From Symbiodinium natans (Eukaryota; Sar; Dinophyceae; Suessiales; Symbiodiniaceae), in NCBI GenBank assembly GCA_905221605.1, contig CAJNDS010000594.1, forward strand, positions 1 through 64,000: a stretch of DNA of 64,000 bases, written 5' to 3'. Shown one piece after another: positions 22,905 through 35,441 of this stretch. Made by a program: the position numbers and the translations under genes. How positions within the stretch are numbered: the stretch's first letter is position 1; each line of letters opens with the position of its first letter. A model generated the notes under the pieces. The model was not told the DNA's origin and searched no databases. It saw nothing but the letters and a program-made list of their open reading frames with translations.

Positions 22905-25900
22905 AACCATGGAGGCATCACTTGGCGAGCGTGTTGGTGAAGTTGATATTCTTGTGATTTCTTGTGGACGGATGGCTGTGTATTCTCAGCAGCCCACCAT
23001 GGCAAGGGCACCATGGCTTCGTGGTGTAAATCCGCGTTGGTGTCGTCCTACACAGCCCGTGGGCAAGTTGAGTTTGGCTCCTTGTGCTGCGCTGCCTCCA
23101 TATTCCTGGCCCTGTTGGCTTGTTGATGGCAAGCAGGGCAAACCATGGAGGCATCACTTGGCGAGCGTGTTGGTGAAGTTGATATTCTTGTGATTTCCTC
23201 TTGTGGACGGATGGCTGTGTATTCTCAGCAGCCCACCATGGCAAGGGCACCATGGCTTCGTGGTGTAAATCCGTGTTGGTGTCGTCCTACACAGCCCGTG
23301 GGCAAGTTGAGTTTGGCTCCTTGTGCTGCGCTGCCTCCATATTCCTGGCCCTGTTGGCCTGTTGATGGCAAGCAGGGCAAACCATGGAGGCATCACTTGG
23401 CGAGCGTGTTGGTGAAGTTGATATTCTTGTGATTTCTTGTGGACGGATGGCTGTGTATTCTCAGCAGCCCACCATGGCAAGGGCACCATGGCTTCGTGGT
23501 GTAAATCCGTGTTGGTGTCGTCCTACACAGCCCGTGGGCAAGTTGAGTTTGGCTCCTTGTGCTGCGCTGCCTCCATATTCCTGGCCCTGTTGGCCTGTTG
23601 ATGGCAAGCAGGGCAAACCATGGAGGCATCACTTGGCGAGCGTGTTGGTGAAGTTGATATTCTTGTGATTTCTTGTGGACGGATGGCTGTGTATTCTCAG
23701 CAGCCCACCATGGCAAGGGCACCATGGCTTCGTGGTGTAAATCCGTGTTGGTGTCGTCCTACACAGCCCGTGGGCAAGTTGAGTTTGGCTCCTTGTGCTG
23801 CGCTGCCTCCATATTCCTGGCCCTGTTGGCCTGTTGATGGCAAGCAAGGCAAACCATGGAGGCATCACTTGGCGAGCGTGTTGGTGAAGTTGATATTCTT
23901 GTGATTCCTTGTGGACGGATGGCTGTGTATTCTCAGCAGCCCACCATGGCAAGGGCACCATGGCTTCGTGGTGTAAATCCGTGTTGGTGTCGTCCTACAC
24001 AGCCCGTGGGCAAGTTGAGTTTGGCTCCTTGTGCTGCGCTGCCTCCATATTCCTGGCCCTGTTGGCCTGTTGATGGCAAGCAGGGCAAACCATGGAGGCA
24101 TCACTTGGCGAGCGTGTTGGTGAAGTTGATATTCTTGTGATTTCTTGTGGATGGATGGCTGTGTATTCTCAGCAGCCCACCATGGCAAGGGCACCATGGC
24201 TTCGTGGTGTAAATCCGTGTTGGTGTCGTCCTACACAGCCCGTGGGCAAGTTGAGTTTGGCTCCTTGTGCTGCGCTGCCTCCATATTCCTGGCCCTGTTG
24301 GCCTGTTGATGGCAAGCAGGGCAAACCATGGAGGCATCACTTGGCGAGCGTGTTGGTGAAGTTGATATTCTTGTGATTTCTTGTGGACGGATGGCTGTGT
24401 ATTCTCAGCAGCCCACCATGGCAAGGGCACCATGGCTTCGTGGTGTAAATCCGTGTTGGTGTCGTCCTACACAGCCCGTGGGCAAGTTGAGTTTGGCTCC
24501 TTGTGCTGCGCTGCCTCCATATTCCTGGCCCTGTTGGCCTGTTGATGGCAAGCAGGGCAAACCATGGAGGCATCACTTGGCGAGCGTGTTGGTGAAGTTG
24601 ATATTCTTGTGATTTCTTGTGGGATGGCTGTGTATTCTCAGCAGCCCACCATGGCAAGGGCACCATGGCTTCGTGGTGTAAATCCGTGTTGGTGTCGTCC
24701 TACACAGCCCGTGGGCAAGTTGAGTTTGGCTCCTTGTGCTGCGCTGCCTCCATATGGCTCCTGGCCCTGTTGGCCTGTTGATGGCAAGCAGGGCAAACCA
24801 TGGAGGCATCACTTGGCGAGCGTGTTGGTGAAGTTGATATTCTTGTGATTTCTTGTGGACGGATGGCTGTGTATTCTCAGCAGCCCACCATGGCAAGGGC
24901 ACCATGGCTTCGTGGTGTAAATCCGTGTTGGTGTCGTCCTACACAGCCCGTGGGCAAGTTGAGTTTGGCTCCTTGTGCTGCGCTGCCTCCATATTCCTGG
25001 CCCTGTTGGCCTGTTGATGGCAAGCAGGGCAAACCATGGAGGCATCACTTGGCGAGCGTGTTGGTGAAGTTGATATTCTTGTGATTTCTTGTGGACGGAT
25101 GGCTGTGTATTCTCAGCAGCCCACCATGGCAAGGGCACCATGGCTTCGTGGTGTAAATCCGTGTTGGTGTCGTCCTACACAGCCCGTGGGCAAGTTGAGT
25201 TTGGCTCCTTGTGCTGCGCTGCCTCCATATTCCTGGCCCTGTTGGCCTGTTGATGGCAAGCAGGGCAAACCATGGAGGCATCACTTGGCGAGCGTGTTGG
25301 TGAAGTTGATATTCTTGTGATTTCTTGTGGACGGATGGCTGTGTATTCTCAGCAGCCCACCATGGCAAGGGCACCATGGCTTCGTAGTGTAAATCCGTGT
25401 TGGTGTCGTCCTACACAGCCCGTGGGCAAGTTGAGTTTGGCTCCTTGTGCTGCGCTGCCTCCATTTTCCTGGCCCTGTTGGCCTGTTGATGGCAAGCAGG
25501 GCAAACCATGGAGGCATCACTTGGATGGATGGCTGTGTATTCTCAGCAGCCCACCATGGCAAGGGCACCATGGCTTCGTGGTGTAAATCCGTGTTGGTGT
25601 CGTCCTACACAGCCCGTGGGCAAGTTGAGTTTGGCTCCTTGTGCTGCGCTGCCTCCATATTCCTGGCCCTGTTGGCCTGTTGATGGCAAGCAGGGCAAAC
25701 CATGGAGGCATCACTTGGCGAGCGTGTTGGTGAAGTTGATATTCTTGTGATTCCTTGTGGACGGATGGCTGTGTATTCTCAGCAGCCCACCATGGCAAGG
25801 GCACCATGGCTTCGTGGTGTAAATCCGTGTTGGTGTCGTCCTACACAGCCCGTGGGCAAGTTGAGTTTGGCTCCTTGTGCTGCGCTGCCTCCATATTCCT

Positions 25901-26836
25901 GGCCCTGTTGGCCTGTTGATGGCAAGCAGGGCAAACCATGGAGGCATCACTTGGCGAGCGTGTTGGTGAAATTGATATTCTTGTGATTTCTTGTGGACGG
26001 ATGGCTGTGTATTCCCAGCAGCCCACCATGGCAAGGGCACTATGGCTTCGTGGTGTAAATCTGTGTTGGTGTCGTCCTACACAGCCCGTGGGCAAGTTGA
26101 GTTTGGCTCCTTGTGCTGCGCTGCCTCCATATTCCTGGCCCTGTTGGCCTGTTGAGGGCAAGCAGGCGAGCGTTGGTGTCGTCCTACACAGCCCGTGGGC
26201 AAGTTGAGTTTGGCTCCTTGTGCTGCGCTGCCTCCATATTCCTGGCCCTGTTGGCCTGTTGATGGCAAGCAGGGCAAACCATGGAGGCATCACTTGGCGA
26301 GCGTGTTGGTGAAGTTGATATTCTTGTGATTTCTTGTGGACAGATGGCTGTGTATTCTCAGCAGCCCACCATGGCAAGGGCACCATGGCTTCGTGGTGTA
26401 AATCCGTGTTGGTGTCGTCCTACACAGCCCGTGAGCAAGTTGAGTTTGGCTCCTTGTGCTGCGCTGCCTCCATATTCCTGGCCCTGTTGGCCTGTTGATG
26501 GCAAGCAGGGCAAACCATGGAGGCATCACTTGGCGAGCGTGTTGGTGAAGTTGATATTCTTGTGATTTCTTGTGGACGGATGGCTGTGTATTCTCAGCAG
26601 CCCACCATGGCAAGGGCACTATGGCTTCGTGGTGTAAATCCGTGTTGGTGTCGTCCTACACAGCCCGTGGGCAAGTTGAGCTTGGCTCCTTGTGCTGCGC
26701 TGCCTCCATATTCCTGGCCCTGTTGGCCTGTTGATGGCAAGCAGGGCAAACCATGGAGGCATCACTTGGCGAGCGTGTTGGTGAAGTTGATATTCTTGTG
26801 ATTTCTTGTGGACGGATGGCTGTGTATTCTCAGCAG
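22905..26836. repeat. 236-bp tandem repeat, about 16.7 copies
   Basis: The unit starts at ACCATGGAGGCATCACTTGG. Units start at 22909, 23145, 23384 and then every 236 bp to 25508, with further starts at 25702, 25938, 26281, 26517 and 26753. Copies differ at only a few positions each. Exceptions are a 3-bp insertion near 23195, compensating 3-bp changes near 24620 and 24755, a 42-bp deletion in the unit at 25508 and an extra partial unit near 26160-26270. The period is not a multiple of three, and both strands give 94-110 codon frames broken at every unit, so the array is not a repeat-containing protein. It contains no 5S rRNA or spliced-leader sequence that I can recognise. Confidence 0.97.
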
Positions 26837-26964
26837 TATGCTCAGCAGGGGCACTGTGGTTCCGTGGTGTACAGGTCTCTTAGGTGGCGGACTTGGTAAG
26901 TCGCGTGCCTGCTGCCAGTTTCATGTAAAGACTTAAAGAGTTCTAGTGTGCCAATGAGATACAG

Positions 26965-27257
26965 GATGAGTGTGTTGGGAGGCACCGTGGGGGTGGACGA
27001 GGAGCTAAGAGAACGGACGTGGGCGACCAAGTTTGACATCTCTGTAGATTTGGTGGCTCGTAGGTTGTGCCTGTCACATCACACTTCTAGGATGTGCTTT
27101 GCCGTGCCGTGGACGCCAACTCAAGACCAAAGGTCCTAAGCTGAACCTGAAAACGAAAGTGCCAAAGTGCTGAAGGCGTCACCAGAGTTCACAGATGGCT
27201 TCTCCAAGCTGCAGCATGGGCAGCCCCCGATCCTCGAGACGATGGCGCCCTCTCAGG
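26965..27257 (+). CDS. two probable exons of an unidentified gene
   Basis: After ATACAG at 26964 the frame reads TVGVDEELRERTWATKFDIS, followed by a donor-like GTAGAT (about 27040). A second exon, from about 27141, reads ENESAKVLKASPEFTDGFSK and then LQHGQPPILETMAPSQ, ending at 27256/27257 directly against GTTTAGGTTTAGGG. So the intron appears to begin inside the telomere-type array. No domain recognised. The charged, non-repetitive sequence is clearly protein-like. Confidence 0.55.
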
Positions 27258-27428
27258 GTTTAGGTTTAGGGTTAGGGTTAGGGTTTAGGGTTTAGGGTTA
27301 GGGTTTGTTAGGGTTTAGGGTTTAGGGTTAGGGTTTAGGGTCTAGGGTCTAGGGTTTAGGGTTTCGGGTTTAGGGTTTAGGGTTTAGGATTTAGGGTTTA
27401 GGTTTCAGGGATGTTTAGGGTTTAGGGT
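27258..27428. repeat. TTTAGGG array at an intron 5' end
   Basis: About 22 heptamer or hexamer units with TTAGGG, TCTAGGG and TTCGGG variants. The first GT of the array serves as the apparent donor of the preceding exon. Confidence 0.9.
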
Positions 27429-27770
27429 AGGGCCATGAGTAGGACCATGTAGGACCGTAGCATGAATGCTTCGTCGGGGAGGGTGCCCTGTCCGTGCATC
27501 CTGGGCCTTGCAGCGGTAAGCTTACTGTTGGCTAGTCGGGAATGGGGGAATGAGGTACCCTATGTAATCCCTTAAAGGGTATATATATATATACATGTAT
27601 CTCTACCCTTAAAGGGTATATATAATCCCTTAAAGGGTATATACAATACATGGTTCCCCTTCATTGACCCGTGCCTTTTCTTTCTTTTCTGTCATCCCCA
27701 CCCCCCAGTGACCTACCCTTTTTCGCCTTGTCTCAAGTCACCCAGCTGCACTGCAAGCAAACTCGTGTGC
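27429..27770. repeat. AT-rich stretch with repeated CCCTTAAAGGGTATATA hairpins
   Basis: The word CCCTTAAAGGGTATATATA occurs three times between 27560 and 27645. It is palindromic (CCCTTTAAGGG type) and separated by TA runs. No gene seen. Confidence 0.7.
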
Positions 27771-27952
27771 TACATAGCGTATTTCCTAGGGCGTAGACTA
27801 AACTACAACTAAAATCCGAATACACGGGACAGTAGAAAAAACCAAAAATGCCAAAACCCAAAAAAACAAAAACACAAAAACAAACAAAAACAACCAAAAA
27901 ACAACCAAAACCAAAAAAATCCAAAACACAAAAAAGCCCATGATTTGCCCTA

Positions 27953-28473
27953 TGAACACACACTTTGCCATGTTTTGGTTGAGTATGGTGTTTATTTCGT
28001 ATTTTGGTTGAGTATGGTCCTTTAACTAGTATTCACTTGAGTAACATTGGGCTATTTCCCTAATAACTTCTCTAGTAGTTAAATTCGCATAGAATGATTA
28101 TTTCGAACGAAAAATTTTTTCGTGAATGTAAACATAAGGTATTGCAGTGGACTTTCAGATGGTATCTGACTAATACTTTGCCTAGTACAAACACACTTGT
28201 ATAAATACATTAGTTGACAAGCATTACTTGCCCTTCAAACGCACACTTTGCCAAGTATGGCCCTTTAAATAGTATCCACTTGAGTCGGCTATTTGCTTAA
28301 TAATAGCTCTAGTAGTTAAATTCGCATAGAATGATTATTTCAACGTAAATGTTTCATGAACGTGCAAACATAAGGTATTTCAGTGGACTTTTCGGATAGT
28401 ATTTGACTAATACTTTGCCTCGTACAAACACAATTGTATAATTACATTAGTTGCTCAACAAAACATTATTTGC
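27953..28473. repeat. AT-rich island with a diverged tandem duplication
   Basis: Two units of about 280 and 240 bp (27953-28231 and 28232-28473) share long blocks such as CTAGTAGTTAAATTCGCATA, AACATAAGGTATT, CAGTGGACTTT and GACTAATACTTTGCCT. The A+T content is well above the rest of the window. A 12-bp inverted repeat, CTATTATTACTG facing CAGTAATAATAG, follows at about 28478-28525. No frame of useful length. Origin unknown; it could be an old element or organelle-like DNA. Confidence 0.8.
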
Positions 28474-28479
28474 CCTTCT

Positions 28480-29019
28480 ATTATTACTGCGTGCGTCCTT
28501 ATAATCCTTACCAGTAATAATAGTATGAGTGAGCACGCACCCAAAACCCCGTGCGAAAATAAGGAACGAATGCACGGGATAGACGAAAGAAAGGGGATTT
28601 TGGGAAGAATACTAAATGTACTGTCTGGTGTGTGTGAATGAGTCCGTGGATTAACAGGATTCAGTAGTTGTAGTGTGTTAACCTAGAAAGGGGCTTTTAC
28701 CTGGGATAGAATGCACAAGAAACCGCCTACAGAAACGCACAATTTGCATAGAATGCTGGCTTATCGGGGTTTGTGGGGTGGGTGTCCCAATAACTGTCCT
28801 TCAACACCCGGTGATTAACTACGCGATTTTGGGTCTTCGTTGTTCTTTTTTTAAAAAAGGCCTAAAAAGGGCATGGGGCTGGGGGGGGGGGGGGGGGGGG
28901 GGGGGTGTAGCCATATGTCCGCTTCTTCGGAAAAAAAAGGCGTCTCAGATGCCTCATGCTCACCAGCAGGTCCGAAAACACCAAAAACGCACAGGTCAAT
29001 GGGGGGGGGAAGCATATTC

Positions 29020-29051
<32 letters not shown>

Positions 29052-29093
29052 CGGGCCCTAACAGTAAGTCACTGCCAGGGTCAGTCTTTGCAG
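28480..29093. other. no gene seen; poly-G and TA microsatellite
   Basis: A run of about 25 G (28880-28905) and a TATATA tract (29015-29051). Most of this is likely the intron upstream of the exon at 29094. Confidence 0.5.
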
Positions 29094-29445
29094 GTGGTGG
29101 TCCCAGGCGTCACTCTGGAGCAGCTCGGCAAGATGAAGGCAGCTGCTGATGGTAGCTTGATGGGGTTTCGGGTTTAGGGTTTAGGGTTTACGGTTTAGGG
29201 TTTAGGGTTTAGGGTCGAATTTCGACTCTCGGGCTTCTCAACCTCAGTTGGGGTTAGACATGGCCAAACTGTGTAGGCTGCAGTTGCTCCTCTGTTCATG
29301 TGGAAGACGGCCCTTCCCAACCCTTCAATCCTTTGCTCATGCTTTTGTCCGCCCTCCGTCCAGAGCGGACCGGACGACGAGAAGCGTTTCCTCTCGCGAC
29401 GTGAGTACGTGCAGCTTGCCGAACAGGAGGTCCGCTGGGCTTTGA
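29094..29445 (+). CDS. two probable exons of an unidentified gene
   Basis: Exon 29094-29151 follows TTTGCAG and reads VVVPGVTLEQLGKMKAAAD, with a donor at GTAGCT. The intron then holds TTTAGGG repeats (29166-29215). A second protein-like stretch from 29364, after CCGTCCAG, reads SGPDDEKRFLSRREYVQLAE with a possible end near 29445. Phases of the two do not match simply, so another exon may lie between them. No domain recognised. Confidence 0.5.
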
Positions 29446-30224
29446 GATGGGAAGTACGGGTTAGGCCAACAGATGCACAATGATGCACAGCTTGTGAATC
29501 AGCAGGAAATTCATGTGCCTCTGGGTCAAGTTGTTCGGGTCGAAAGATGCCATGCGTTGCCAACTCCTCTAGATCTCAGTTCATTGAGTTGAACAGCAAG
29601 GGAACCTTCTTCTGGGTTTTTGGGAGATCTTTGCAAACGAGTGGCGACGGGGTCGAAGCCATGTAGATGGGCTTAAGGTCAGCCTAGAGGAGACGAGTCT
29701 GTGCTCATTTCGCTTCTTTCAATGGCCAAGCAGACCTGCAAAACATACTCGACGTCACGAATAAGAAGGCAATCAGCACGAGGGCCGCTGTCAACGGTGC
29801 ATAGCGATGATTTGAACGGGTCGTCATGGGCCATCAGGGTCGGTGGTGTGCTTAGGGGCCGTGTCAGGCTCAGCGCAGCCCAACCCAAGACTGCGAGAGA
29901 TTCTGCAACATCCCGATCCTAAACGCACACAACTCTCGACAACCATCAGCCAAAGTCCGGGGACTCTGGGTCTTATGTGAGACCTTTTGCACTTCTCCCC
30001 GCTCACTGGACATGATAGGTGGCCCTCGACAGCAGCTTTCGTGGCAGAGGCTGTTGGAACCGCTGTTGACATCACTGCCCATTCCCCTTCACAAACGGAG
30101 GTGCCTACTGGTGCCAATATGCGGCAATAGCTCGTTGTTCGCACTTTGCCATTCGGCAATAGCTCGTTGTTCGCACAGATGTAGCTTCATTCTTACTTCT
30201 AAGAGGCAGAACGATGTTGTTGCA

Positions 30225-30458
30225 GGCGGCAGCATGTCGCAAGATGGCAGTGTGGCAGCCTTGGGGGCAAGTTGGAGTTCGACTCCACTTCAGAGTGTGC
30301 GGGTATTGGGCACGGACAGGAAGTTCATAACCGGGGGGATGAGCCAAGTTGCCGTGCTTCTGCAGATTGTGCGCAAGTCGTGCACACGGGCTGCAAGTCA
30401 GGCTTCACCCCCCAATCCCTCGTCCTCAGCTGTGCGGACCCCAGCCTGGCTTTTTTTG
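30225..30458 (+). CDS. probable exon with Cys-rich, CCP-like repeat
   Basis: The best frame reads DEPSCRASADCAQVVHTGCK and then SGFTPQSLVLSCADPSLAFF, ending at 30458 before GTAAAG. The pattern C-x5-C-x8-C-x2-GFTP-x6-C resembles short Sushi-like or 'C...GY' repeats seen in secreted alveolate proteins (inference). A second frame over the same bases is also open, so the frame call is moderate. A TTTAGGG stretch follows at about 30476-30500 in the presumed intron. Confidence 0.45.
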
Positions 30459-31058
30459 GTAAAGTTCAGGGTTTTGGGTTTAGGGTTTAGGGTTCAGGGT
30501 TTGAGTCAGGGTTGTTCACAAGCCCCCTGGATTCGGTTGAATATACAACAACCATTCATCGCCCCCTTATAGTCCTTGATGTCTCGCGAAAGTCTTTGCA
30601 AGTTTCGGCGTAAGTCACAGCTGCCACGGAAGCCGTATACCCACTGTGTAAGGGATTTCCCTGGTGCTTCTGAAGACCCTGTCCTTGAAATAACGCTTCC
30701 CTACTGATGAGCTCTTCTAAGTGTATCAATAGCTGGAAGATCAGGACTTCGGTGTGAACATGGCGTTGCTTTACGAACCAACACTTGTCGAAGATAGGCT
30801 CCGCGAATGTCCGCGAAGAGAATTGCGTCAGGCGGTTCGCTTGGTGCGAAACATATGTACGTATACGCATACATACAGACAGAGACGGACAGGCAGGCAG
30901 GCAGGCAGGCAGACAGACGCAGACAGGCAGACAGACACATATACGTTAAGGTTTATATACGTATATACGTATATATACTTATATATTTATATTTATATTT
31001 GTATTTGTATTTGTATTTGTATTTGTATTTCTATTTATATTAATATGTATTTAATATG

Positions 31059-31090
<32 letters not shown>

Positions 31091-31718
31091 TATATTTGTT
31101 GATCTATATTAATATTTATTGTTGCATTCATTATTTATTGTTTTTTTTTTTACATGTTCTGGCATCTGAAGATAATGAACTACAACTGGCGGTTGTGCTA
31201 AGTTGCTTTCACCGGCAACAACCATTCTTTCTGTGCGTGTACAATACATCTATATGCTCGGCTAAGACGGCCAAGATGCAGTTATTTTCAGTTGCTCAAA
31301 ATTTGTTGCTGAGGCCCCACCAGGTTCCGGACCGCCTGGTGGCGAGGCGCTGGCAGTGTCGGGGTTGGGGTTCCCGAGGCGAGGATGGAATGCGTGAGCG
31401 TGATCAGGCGGTGTGATGCATCACGGTGCTGTCCGTGACATCTGTGTTGCCACTCCAAAATAATGGGAGTGAGTGGCAATCATGGATGTTTTAAGGCGAA
31501 AGGGGGGTTTCCTTGCTGCCCAGAGCCAGCTGTCAAGATTATGTTGTGCGGAGCACAACGCAGAATCATCTGTCCAAAACCGTAGACCGCGAAGCCCTGA
31601 AGTCGTGGTGTAAAACCGAAACCCCCTAAAGGGACTACAGGGACTAACAGGCCTAAAGGGCCTAGACCTGTCAATGCCTAAGCTTTAAGCCGGTGCCTGA
31701 ACCTGGTACACCCTGCAG
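30459..31718. other. no confident gene; microsatellites
   Basis: GACAGGCAGGCAG tracts (30875-30940), a TA/TTTGTA-rich array (30950-31100) and poly-T (31141-31152). Short frames at 31200-31420 have no recognisable motif. Confidence 0.5.
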
Positions 31719-31793
31719 GTGCCGCCGTCTGGCCCGGCGCTGCCTCAGATTCCGCAAGGACCGACGGCTGGGAGGTTCTGGGATGTTTTAGGA
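31719..31793 (+). CDS. possible exon, unidentified
   Basis: It follows CCCTGCAG at 31711-31718 and reads VPPSGPALPQIPQGPTAGRF before WDVL. Low-complexity but protein-like. Donor not resolved. Confidence 0.35.
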
Positions 31794-32940
31794 TGGCCCA
31801 CGATCCTGCGATCTATCGATACGGGACGTCGAGAACGCCGCTATTCAAAAGGTATCTTAGGTTTTGTCATTGGCGCTTCTCGCAAGAACGTCGCAAGCCG
31901 AGGACGTGGGCCGGCGGCAGTTGCCTATCCAGGTCGGGTTGAATGGACACTAGCTTGACGATGATATACGAGTATACCATTTGTACAAAATGATCATACA
32001 AGATAATCAGCCAAAAATGTAACAATATAGCTGCTGGAGGCATTCCAGACACGTTTGGGCCGCTTTAAAAGGGAGTCTCTCAATGTTTTCGATGGAGGGG
32101 GCCCTGTAGACAATTCTTGTGGGTGAGGCTCAGGATCCGCTGCCGGAGAGGGAAGTTTGCCTAAGCGAGCTTCCTGGAGATTTCGTTGGCACGTGGATCT
32201 TCACGGCACCACGAAGCAGTCGTCGTTCGTAGGCAAGGCCTGGACACCTGCGCCGATGGCCCCTCCCCCAAACCCTCCACATGGTGGCCCAAGCTTTGAA
32301 CCGGAGGCCCTATAATCACAAACCACTCCTTATGCAGGGATGTTTGGGAGACTTCTTGGATAATCTTGGGGGGGAGAGGTGCAGCTCCAGGAGACGGCGA
32401 GCTCCGGACCCAGGGTTGTGAAGAACTGGGGGGCATTTCCGGGTTTCGGTCTTCCGTGGGGCAATGTCTTGAAGGAGAATAGGTCCCCCGGACCTACGTC
32501 AGACCGTTGGGTACTGCGAAAACCTCAATCCGCACGCCTCATCCCTGAGGCACAGTCCCGGCTCCCAGAGCATGTGGCCATTCTTGAACATGACCACCGG
32601 AGGTTTGCTGTTGTCAGAGATGCTGGAAGACAAGGCTGACAAGCCACTGCAATAGGCTTTCTCTAGCATGTCGCTCCCAAGGCGCACTCTGGCTGCAAAC
32701 CCTTCACAGAAGGCCGCAGCCACAGTAGGACTTAGTAGGAGTTGGCACGATGAGAGTTCAGCGGCTCTAATATTCATAAGTGATACCGGACAGGGCAATT
32801 CTTGTGTTCATGCTCGCATGCTCTATACTGTCCGTACATATACATATTATGTATACATATATATGTATACACAAACACGCAGCTTTCATTTTCACACTTC
32901 CTCCGCCTTGCTCTGGCTCTTATGTCTTTCAACTCCGGGC

Positions 32941-33090
32941 AGCTTGCATGGGAGGCTCCCCCAGCACCGCCGGCACAGCTCCGCATGCGGAAGTACGAGG
33001 CCCCTTGTTCCAAGACGTCTGCAAACTCTGCTTCAAGACTCTGTGAGCCCTTTGGCAGCTGGGTGGCAGCCCCCGCTGAGTTTTTTTCTA
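32941..33090 (+). CDS. possible exon, unidentified
   Basis: After CCGGGCAG the frame reads LAWEAPPAPPAQLRMRKYEA and then PFGSWVAAPAEFFS. Other frames of this segment are also open. A minus-strand frame next to it (32499-32798) looks protein-like too, so the coding strand is unsettled. Confidence 0.3.
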
Positions 33091-35375
33091 CTCAAGTAGA
33101 GTCGATCCACAGCCTGGCCTCCAGGCATTGGGCTTCGGCAGAGACCCCAGGCACGGTTGCACAGCCCCGGGGTTTTGGCTCTGCATTTGCACGTGCCTAG
33201 GAGAGGGGGCCTTTGAAACAAGGAAGGGAGAGTGCGAAACAGTGCGAAAACAACCATCATCCACCATGATCCGAGAAATGGGCCCTGGAGGTACCACCCA
33301 CCTAGCCTGGGCGGCGGCCTGGGCCTGGGCTCACCGCCCGCTGCTCAGTGGAGGTTTTGAAAGTGATTGAGACGGTTTTGCTGTTCATCGCCGAGGCAGC
33401 CCGTGTTGGGTGCAACTATGGGGCATGGTCTCATGAAGAATGTGAACAAGGAGGCAGACTCGGGTGGTTTTCGTGTACAAGTCTTAGATTATTAGATTAT
33501 GGGGTTTTTAGATGATTAGATGACTCGATTTTTAGATGCTTAGACCATTAGATTGTTAGAGCATCTGATTTTGGGATTAGTAGACTCTTAGATTGTTAGA
33601 TTATTGGATTACTAGATTTAGTATTCCTGCTACTAACATATTGTTACATTACGTTGCTGCCTCCCCGCCCTACGCGCCTGGAAGATGGGCACCCAGCGAC
33701 CGACCTTGCAGAACCGAAGCGATAGGGATTTTGCCTGCTTGCCGTTGTGCGGGTGGCTTGCTGCATTGGTCATCGTTCGATGGCTGCGGCGCAAGTGAGC
33801 TTGCCAGCTCCTGTGTGGAAGCATGACTCGGTGTTAGTCCCTTTTTCTCGTAGATGTTGCTCTCATAGTGTGTTGATGAAGGTTATTGGGTTCGCTTGCT
33901 CTTGATCCATCGCCAGCATTGGGAAGATGGCAGGCCTTCTTCTTCCCTCCGGCTGCGCCCGAGTTGCCCCTGGGGCTCCTGAGGCAGGGTCTTCTCGTCA
34001 TGGTGTTGAGTTTTGAGGGTTCTTCTTCTTCTTATTGTTTGTATGACTATTTTTAATGTGAGAATTGCCTTGATTGAAGGGGAGAGAAGGCAAGTTTTGG
34101 ACTACAAAGCCACGGCTGAGCTTGTGACGGGGCATTGCTCAGTGCGTCTAAACTCCAGGCCAACGTCCTCGAAGCATATGCTGAGTTGCCGTTCAGCCTT
34201 ACAGCCTTAAACCTAAACAATCCTGAACTCTAGCCCTCTCCTGACAGGTCTCAAAGCGATGCTGCTCTTGGTCCGACCCTTTCTGGGCTTGGTGCTGTCG
34301 CAATTCCGGCATGTGCCGCGTAGCCTGTGCATTTTTGATTTCGGCCTTCTTGCAGGCTTCCGCTGCAAAAAAAACGAAGTCGTTCAGTGTGAAACAGCAC
34401 AGGTAGTCCGAATCAGGGCAGCTCTAATGTGCAAGTTGTCTAGCAGTTCTGGTGGAGTGAAGATTCCTGCCAATACTTCTCAAATGAATCTGAAAGGGGC
34501 CATTATGTAGAGAACTGACCATATATGTGGTACCCCCCCTTTTTTGGGGGAGGGGTGCCGCAGAGAATTTGGAATAGGAACCTGCGCTTGGCAACCAAGA
34601 TTTTTTCAAACTGGCGATTGCGTCTCCAGGATCCCGGGCTAAGACGCTCACAGTCGTTTGCCTCGGTCATCCCCGCCCCAGGGAGCCATCCTGATGTGGG
34701 GAGCCATCCTGCCGCTTTCAGCTGTTCAGACAGGTGATTACGGACACTTCGCCACAGGCTTCTGTCGCAGGACTCTCCGCGGAATTCTCTGAGGTTGGGC
34801 ACTCCGGGGATGCTCGGCGGGACTCCCTGGGTCTTTCAGGCATACTCGGCGGGCTTCGCCGCAGGCTTCTCTGCGAAGTTATGTTGCGTGAATGGCCGAA
34901 AATCTTGGAACAGCATGAAGGACAGCTCCTGGGACAACCGATGCGAATTACATATTCTAACCCAGGGGCCAGTTGCTAGTTTGGTGGCGTACTTAGGGCT
35001 ACTATAGCCTGTATGTATGTTAGTTGCAGCAGATACCTTCTGTACCGTTGAACGATGTGTGAGGAGTGGTTTGCTGTCGGAGCTTTTGGCAAGAATAAAT
35101 CCATTAATCCATTTTTCCATTTTAACGAGCAAGTAATACTTATCGAATACAGGTAATGGTGTTCAGGAAACGAAGGCTCAGAAATGGTAGCAAGCACACT
35201 AGCGTAGCCTGTCGTGGTCGTGACCGGAAGCAATTTTATAAAAGCACAGGTCTTTTGGGGGAGGAGAAGCTGCAAAATCATGTGTGCTTATGCCATTTCC
35301 CTCTGCTTGCTACATACTCGTAACTGGCAAACTCGTCACACTCTGTGCACGGCTCCGGTCAGGGATTCCCAGCAG
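33091..35375. other. no confident gene
   Basis: TTAGATTATTAG-type AT words (33480-33610) and scattered frames on both strands of 60-110 codons without motifs. The segment at 34254-34350 (LLLVRPFLGLVLSQF in one frame) could be a membrane-spanning exon but has little support. Confidence 0.4.
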
Positions 35376-35441
35376 CTGGCAAGCTTCAAGTTTCGGGTGG
35401 CTAAGGCAGTGCGAGACGAGGCGGCCCTGATCTCAGCGAAG
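35376..35441 (+). CDS. probable short exon, unidentified
   Basis: It is 22 codons between TCCCAGCAG and GTACTG and reads LASFKFRVAKAVRDEAALIS before AK. Phase 0 at both ends, canonical GT donor. The basic and Ala-rich helix is protein-like. It may share a gene with the terminal exon at 37104-37437. Confidence 0.5.

Noticed and set aside
22909-26801. Sixteen near-identical frames of 94 codons (+) and 110 codons (-) in the 236-bp array
   Set aside because: The period is not a multiple of three, every frame is broken once per unit, and both strands are equally open, so this is a satellite and not a multi-domain or multi-copy gene.
22905-26836. Array of 5S rRNA or spliced-leader RNA genes
   Set aside because: The unit size would suit such arrays, but no conserved 5S or leader sequence is visible in the unit.
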